This document shows, in pieces, positions 57,835 to 64,000 of a stretch of 64,000 nucleotides of DNA (the first letter of the stretch is position 1; each line of letters begins with the position of its first letter). The stretch is from positions 41,544,001 to 41,608,000 of the forward strand of contig NC_133158.1 of NCBI RefSeq assembly GCF_040802235.1. Reading direction: 5' to 3'. The DNA is from Manis javanica. Lineage: Eukaryota; Chordata; Mammalia; Pholidota; Manidae. The position numbers and the translations under genes were made by a program. The notes beneath the pieces were generated by a model. The model did not search any database, was not told the origin of the DNA, and saw only the letters and a list, made by a program, of their open reading frames with translations.

Positions 57835-57935
57835 GGATCCAGCCATGCCTAAAGCTGCCACAGATGATGCAGTATGTAAGCCAATAAATTATCTTTTTAA
57901 GTTAAGTTAACCTGAATTGGTGTCCCAAATTACCA
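57835..57935 (+). mobile_element. LTR 3'-end fragment
   Basis: CCTGGATCCAGCCATGCCT, GCAGTATGTAAGCCAATAAA and TTTAAGTTAAGTTAACCTGA follow the ending of an ERVL/MaLR-type LTR (gagccaataaat ... ttaagccagtttgagttgg). Its 5' part is not recognisable. Confidence 0.55.
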
Positions 57936-59099
57936 TGTCCCCACAGTCTGGAAGAAGGAGGGTAGAGCTTTGTGAGAATAGAAATTAAAACGTTTTCTGC
58001 CGCCCATACCATGTGAACAGGACCACCCGCTCCCAGGGTGGGTGGTGAGGACACATGGACGTGGTTCCCAATGAGTGGCACGTTTCCTCAGCCTCCCTCC
58101 ATCGGCTGGGTGCCACTGCTCCCAAGGGCCACCTTCCCTGAGGGCCAGGAGAGGCCATCCTACTTCGCAGACGCTGCTGAGCCCACACCCAGTGCAGGGG
58201 CATGTCCCAGGCCCAAACCACTGCTGGCTGCAGGGCGCGGCGAAGCCTCCACGTGCCGCATTCACACAGCCTCCGTAGCCTCCTCTTTCCCCTCTTTCTC
58301 TCAGTGTCGCCCTGCTGACTCCCTTCTTTCTTCATCTGTTTATTGACTAGGCTGCAAACCGACTCCTTAAAATGCAGACAAAAGCATTCTTATGTACTGT
58401 AATTGTTTCTCTAAAAATTCTGCACCTGATGTATGTTATTGCAGAAAAATAACCGAAATATCAGCTGCACACATGTTCTTTCTCTGTGCACAATTAATTG
58501 CTTAGCCTCAGCTTGGTGTGAAAGCAAAAGTGTCTTATCTCGACCGATCTCAGTGTTCAGTCACGCTGTCAGTCAGCTCCCCACCCAGCATGGCCTCAGG
58601 CAGACCCCGCTCATACCTGGTCACTGAGTCATCCAGGGGCTGGCCATCCCCTCACACCGGCTCCATGCTTTTCCCTCCTTCTAGGGAGCTAGGCCTGGGG
58701 TGCGGACACAGGCAGCTGCCAACTCTGATGGCTCTGACCCCCACGCACACCAGGCTGGGGCAGGGAGTGAGGCTCGGGGTCCACCCTGGTGATTCTCGTG
58801 CATGAAGCCCTGCAGGGACGGTTCTGGCCCTGGAGGCCTCTTAGGCTGTGCGTGTTCGGAGGAGGTATCAGGGGTTGCTTGGTACCACTGCCGTCTTCAA
58901 CCTTAGTCCCAGTTCCAGGGCTCCAGTAAAAATCCCACTCAAAGTCCTGACCGCTGTCACAGCAGGCTCCCAAGAGGACAGCCAGCAGTGTCACCTCCTG
59001 GTGTTCATGCCCTGTGGAGTCCCCTTCCACACTGTATCTGGTCTGGTCTGTGTGATGACAGGTGACATCTGAGACTAGGTCACAAACGGCATGTGGTTT
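57936..59099. other. Gene-free interval with an AT-rich island
   Basis: No supported gene. The AT-rich stretch at 58,330-58,560 (including CACAATTAATTGCTTAGCC) has no repeat identity that I know and could be a conserved non-coding element. Confidence 0.4.
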
Positions 59100-59425
59100 C
59101 TATCTTGCTCTCTGAGATGGCTCACTCTGGGGGAAGCCAGCTGCCCTGTCTTGAGGACACTCAAGCAGCCCAACGGAGACGCCAATTCAGCAAGGAGCTG
59201 AGGCCTCCCGCCCACAGCCCATGAACGCACTTTTGAAAACTGACCCTGCAGCCCCAGTTACACTTTCAGGGGATGCAACTCTTGGGTGACCCTCGCCTGC
59301 AACCTGGGTCACAGTTACCCAGCTGAGCCCCTCCCAAATCCCTGGGCCATGGAAACTGTAAGGGAACAAATGTTTGTTGTTTCAAACTGACACGTTTGGG
59401 GCTAATTTGTTACACAGCATTAACT
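59100..59425 (+). mobile_element. MaLR/ERVL-type LTR 3' part
   Basis: GGGGGAAGCCAGCTGCCCTG, GAGGACACTCAAGCAGCCC, GGAGCTGAGGCCTCCCGCC, TCCCAAATCCCTGGGCC and AATGTTTGTTGTTTCAAACTG with GGGGCTAATTTGTTACACAG keep the usual order of this class of LTR. Confidence 0.7.
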
Positions 59426-59431
59426 CCTCTC

Positions 59432-59433
<2 letters not shown>

Positions 59434-59484
<51 letters not shown>

Positions 59485-59505
59485 TGAGTGTGAGTGTGTG
59501 TGTGC
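59434..59505 (+). repeat. (TG)n microsatellite
   Basis: About 24 uninterrupted GT/TG dinucleotides (59,434-59,482) followed by interrupted TGAGTGAGTG units to about 59,505. It lies between two LTR endings. Confidence 0.97.
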
Positions 59506-59560
59506 ACACAGCCTATATTGGCTCTGTTCCTCTGGAGAGCCCTGGCTGACACAGCAGGTG
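59506..59560 (+). mobile_element. Second LTR 3' terminus after the (TG)n
   Basis: CTATATTGGCTCTGTTCCTC followed by TGGAGAGCCCTGGCTGACAC is the common closing text of an ERVL/MaLR LTR (tattggttctgtttctctggagaaccctgac). In that family the ending is often preceded by a TC/TA-rich microsatellite, here TG. Confidence 0.65.
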
Positions 59561-62500
59561 TTTGCACAGCCTTCCCAGGCCTTTCCTGCCACTGCCGCTG
59601 CATTGCTCACAAGGTCAGTCCCTGAGCCTCCCCTCCACTGTCCAGATCTAGAGGTGCACACAGCTCCCTTCTGTGCTGCCCCGAGGAGACCCCCATCCCT
59701 GCCTGGCTTCCTAAAGCCTGTCTATACTCTTGCAAGTTGTCCCTTCGTTAAACTCCCCTCAAATGACCCAACTGGAATGTAACATCTATTTCTTGTCAGG
59801 CCATACCTGGCAAACGCTGCCCCCCAAGTTAAGACACTGCCACCTGCCATCAGAAGGTGCTTTCCCAGTTCTCTGCCCCTGCAGAAATTTGGAAGCAGCT
59901 TCCACCTCTTCCCACACCTCTCAGATTTATTGTCAATAGCGTCAACAACTGGTAAGGGTTTTTAATAAAGAAGACACAGAAAGGGTGTACTTGAACTATT
60001 TTTGCTTTCTTATTACTAATAGTCAAGCTCCACAGATGGTCACTCACAGGGGCGGTGCACTGGAAAATACCATTCAGGTCAACAGCTACCATCAGCCTCT
60101 TCTCTGCATGTGCGGGACCTGCGGCCTTCCCGGTGCCTGGAGTGAATTCCCGCAGAGAGAGAGGTCTGAGGGCTCTGGGCTGCACGGAGGGCGGTGATTC
60201 TGGGAAATTCCCAGGAGGACGGATTTCCTCACCTCCTCCCTGGAATGTCGTTTCCCCTCTGAAGGAAGCCCCAAAGCCAAAGCCCAGTCTCTTCCTGGCA
60301 GGGATTCCCCTCCTGGTGCCCCAGTGGCCCTGAACTGCAAGCTCCCCGCCCTGGGCTGGTCGCTATGGAAACCTGCGGGGAGGCAAGCTCGTTCCTGTGG
60401 CTTCGGGAAGCCCCAGCCGGGTGCCCGGGTGCCCAGGGGCAGGGTTGGCACTTGCTTTTGTTTAAAGGTTTGCTATCTTGTTCATCATGAATTTTGCATT
60501 AATTTTGATTTTTAGGAGTATTGCCCCAAAATAGTATTGACCTTGATTAGTGAGTTTTTTAGTGCCCCCACCACCTTAAATTTTGTGCCAACATGAGCAT
60601 CTCACTCTGGCCCAGGGCCGGTGATGACATGCAGGGCTGAGACTGGGCCAGAGAGGGCTGGATCCTCACAGGCACATGAGCAGGGCCCTCTCCCTGCGAC
60701 TCCAGCCCCACCAGGGCAGGGTGAGTGGGCTGGATTTGGGTCCCCATGGGAGCCCTGTGCTGCCCCTGGAGGGTCCCAGTGGGAGCCCAGTAAACACCAG
60801 TACACACAGGGGTCTGGACCCCTCCCTGCCCTCTGATGCAGCAGGGGCAGCTGAGGGTACACAGACCGGCTCCTGCAGGACTGCTCATCCCATGCTGGCT
60901 GCCGCCCTGGGCAGTGCCCCACTGGCGGCTTCTGAGGCAGGAACAGCCTGGGGGTTGGGGTGGGTTGTCCCACAAGAGGGCCTGGGCCCTGGCACAGCGC
61001 GGTGGCCATGGAAGCCCCCCAGCCCAGGTGGCCCTGCTCTCCAGGGCTCCGGGGCCTGGCTGTGAGCCCCAATTCTCTAGGATCAAGGCAGCTGGTCTGG
61101 TCTGAAGCATCCTCTTGGCTGGCGGCACAGCAGGAGTAGGCCTCCACCCCGTTCTCTGGCACTGGGGTGTTGCTGACGCTGTTTTGGGGTGTTGCCCTAA
61201 GCAGCGTGTGTGGAGGCAGGCCTGTGGCTAGCAAGGCCCCAGACATGCAACATGCAGGGGACACCTTCTCCCCACCAGCTCTGCAAGCCCCCTGCCTGGT
61301 GGGGCTTGTTACCCCCTTTGGGAATCATTGAGGGGCCGTGTCAGGGGCTTGTCCACAGCCCGCCCTCCTGGCGCCCCATTATGGGTGTGGCTCAGTGGGT
61401 CAGGTGCCTGTCTGAGGTCGCCCAGCCAGTGCACGGCAGCCAGGCACCTGCCCCCGGGGCCCCCTGAGGAGGGCAGTGCCCAGTCTCCTGAGCTCAGGCT
61501 CCCCAGAAAGGGACTTGGGGACCCCACAGCAGGTCCCCTCCCCCTGCTTCCCTTCCCATTCCTCCTCCTGGCCGCTTGTGGACGCCTCTCCAGGTGGCGG
61601 AGGTGGGGGTGGAAGGTAGGCACTGGCAGGCCTGTCATGCAGCAACAGCTGGCTTCCCCACGGGAGCCCCTGGGCTGTCCTGTCCCGTGGCTGAGCAGCT
61701 CGGCTGCCCGGGCAGCACTCTGCCTGCTCGACCGAAGGAAGCCGTGGGCAGGACGCCAGCAGCAGTGGTGCTGAGCTAGCCTGCCGAAGAGCGGGGCCCA
61801 GAGCCACTGAGCCCAGAAGCTGGGGCAGTCTACACCTGGTATGCACACCTGCTTCCCAGTCGTCCCACATGAGTGGTATGTTCAGGTCTTCCTGATGGAC
61901 TCAAAGGTGAGTGGGCAGGTAGAGCTGGATGGACACACCTGGGCACCATTCCAGCCAGGGAAGCTGTGGTGGTACAGTACAGCCTGCCAGGGGTTACAGA
62001 TATAAGATAATGGAACAGATCTGGTGGGGCAGGCTCACTGGGCTTCCTGGAGGAGGTGATATCAGCAATGTTTCTGAAGGAACACATAATACTTGTCAAG
62101 TAATGACGCAGAGAGGTATGTTAGGCAGGAGTGGGTGTGTGAATCGGGAAGACGTCCTACAGGTGCAGCGAGCAGGGAGCAGAACTCAGGAATCTGGGGG
62201 TGGGATAGGAAAGGGTGGCTCAGACCCCACTCCCCAGACCACAAGTTGGGCATGAAGCATGTGAAGTCACTGCCACACTGCCACGTGACGATGAGCAGAA
62301 GTCTGCCAGCTCCTCGGGGAAATGAGCTCCTTAAAGGCCAGTAAGGAGCACCTGGAGTTGCTTTGTTCCCTGTGGCATGTCCAGTAAGGATGTGTGGCAG
62401 GACGGGCCTCCTGCTCCTCATTAGGAATGGAGCACCCTTTCCGTGTGGCTATCGCTGTCAGCTGGGGAGTGAACCCCCCGGGACCTGACCCCCTCTTGGG

Positions 62501-64000
62501 TGCCCATCGTCCCCAGGCCAGGGGATCTGCAGCTCAGACTGGCCTCCTCGGGGTTGGTCCCTCAGTGTCCCAGCCAGCAGGCCCCAAACCAACTTGGGAG
62601 GTCCCCTCCCAGCCCACAGGCTGCCCTCTTGGACTTCCCACTCTCGTCCACACTTAGTAGGATTGTGTCCCCTTCAGTCCCGAAGCTGGAAGTGGCTGGG
62701 TTGACATGTGACTTCCAGAGACAGCCTTCAGGAGCCCTGCACCGTTTCCCGTCTCCCTCGGTCTTCCTGCTGCAGTGGCTGAGCATCTACTATGAGGCTG
62801 CGTTTACTGAGTGAGAAATAAGTCAGGGGCCTTGAGCTTCTGAGATCCTGGGCTCTGGGACGTAGCACGCTGTTGCCTGCTTTGACTAGTGAAGGCCCCG
62901 TTGTTCATCCCCACCCCTGCGCCTCTAAGGAAGGTGACCCCAGTCCAGACCAGGTCACGGGGATGGAAGCCCCATGTTGTCCCCCACAGGCCCTCCTGGT
63001 CACCCGCACTGTTGACAACTGGCCTGACCTCCATCCAGGAGTTCGCAGCTGCTCCCCAGCTTCCACGCACACGTGCAGGGCAGCTTGGTGAGCATCCTGA
63101 AAAGCAGATCAGAGCTTAGTGCCATCGCGGCTGCCCCCACACTTGGGGAAAAGACGCTGGGGGCAGCCCCCATGGCCCCCACTACAGTTTTCTCTCTCTC
63201 CAAGGGCCACCAGCCCTGTGCTGCAACCCACTGGGCTCTCCACTCCCGACAAGCCCACCCCAGTCCTCCCACTGTGAGGCATTCCCTGCTGCCTCCCCGT
63301 ACCCCCCAACCCTGCCGTCCCCCCAACCCCACCCTGAGGCCTCAGGGGTCAGTCCTGGGAGGACGTGACTCATCTCCCCCCACACCAGGCCCCTGCGCTC
63401 CATCCCTGAGGTCATTTCAGCTGGTGATGGTGAATGTGTGACGTGTGGGGCCAGCGCCTGCTCTGGGACTGTCGCCCGCTGCACAGGTGTCTATGGACTG
63501 AACGGGGGCTCGAGAGCTTGTGTTTGTTTTGCTGAGTGGCTGAACTTTCCCAGCTCCTGAAGCTGTCACTGACCACGCAGGATGAGGGCATGGGGTGCCA
63601 GGGCTGGAGGGTCCAGCTGCCACCCACTCAGGGCTCAGTATCTGCTTTCCTAGTGGGCAGCACGGTGTTCACAGAGCAAGGGCCTCAGGGGGTTCTCACT
63701 AATGGCACTGGGGCAGGACACATGGGGACCCCTCTGTTGTCACATGGGGGCTGCCACGCCTGTGCACCTCCACAGCCAGTCTCTGCACCCCAGTCCCCCC
63801 AGCCTCTTTCAAAAGTCTCCTTCTCCATCTGACACCTGCTCACATCGCCCCCTCACCCTGGGGAATTAACAGCATTGTGCAGCTGGGTGGTGGGCCCTGC
63901 CTTTCGGGGGGGTGGCTTCTCACACTCTGTGTGGTGACTGTCAGCGTCAGTCAAGGGAGACCAGGGTGGGGAACTAGAGCAGCACCTCACAGGTGTGTTG
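59561..64000. other. Gene-free right end
   Basis: No supported gene. AT-rich patches at 59,920-60,040 and 60,460-60,600 look repeat-derived but unassigned. A MIR-like antisense trace (GTGCCTGTCTGAGGTCGCCC) is at about 61,403-61,425. Another diverged old-repeat-like stretch runs 61,960-62,230. The rest is GC-rich anonymous DNA to the window edge. Confidence 0.4.

Overview
This is a window of nuclear DNA from a eutherian mammal. It contains one multi-exon protein-coding gene, salt-inducible kinase 1 (SIK1), on the + strand at about 32.0-43.3 kb. The rest is gene-poor, mostly GC-rich flanking DNA with old interspersed repeats and several tandem repeats. Thirteen coding exons join in frame to an uninterrupted 782-residue protein that I recognise as SIK1 along its whole length. 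I see no Alu or rodent B1, which argues against a primate or rodent. I also see no recognisable carnivore, ruminant or pig SINE. The L1 and LTR fragments look like those of a laurasiatherian, but I cannot name the species.

Layout. 1-31 kb: no supported gene. It holds a TGG-rich tandem repeat (0.34-0.73 kb), three related solo-LTR-like elements (3.2, 4.8 and 6.0 kb), a perfect 47-bp direct repeat (7.2 and 8.4 kb), MaLR-type LTRs (15.4, 16.7 and 22.1 kb), and an old L1 at 21.4-23.1 kb split by two later insertions. A 167-bp repeat occurs at 28.9 kb and again at 31.17 kb, just before the promoter. 31.4-32.8 kb: CpG island and TATA-less SIK1 promoter with a palindromic cAMP response element and three CGTCA half-sites. 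32.0-43.3 kb: SIK1, with a non-coding first exon, a GC-AG fifth intron, and a 2-kb 3' UTR ending at an AATAAA. 43.7-49.2 kb: a + strand L1 3' end, an unassigned stretch, then a minus-strand L1. 51-64 kb: MaLR-type LTRs, two minisatellites (54.3 and 54.9 kb), a (TG)n tract at 59.43 kb, and otherwise anonymous GC-rich sequence.

How it works together. SIK1 is an AMPK-family Ser/Thr kinase activated by LKB1. It phosphorylates CRTC coactivators and class IIa HDACs, and so damps CREB and MEF2 output. The CREs in its own promoter, together with the conserved PKA-type sites in the protein, match the known negative-feedback loop in which cAMP induces SIK1. The sequence also shows an upstream ORF that, after splicing, would overlap the SIK1 start codon. 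This is a possible translational brake.

I found no previously undescribed gene system. The best leads concern SIK1 itself (the GC-AG intron, the overlapping uORF and the repeat copy at the promoter edge) and the history of the repeats. Repeat family names are from memory of consensus sequences and should be checked with a repeat library.
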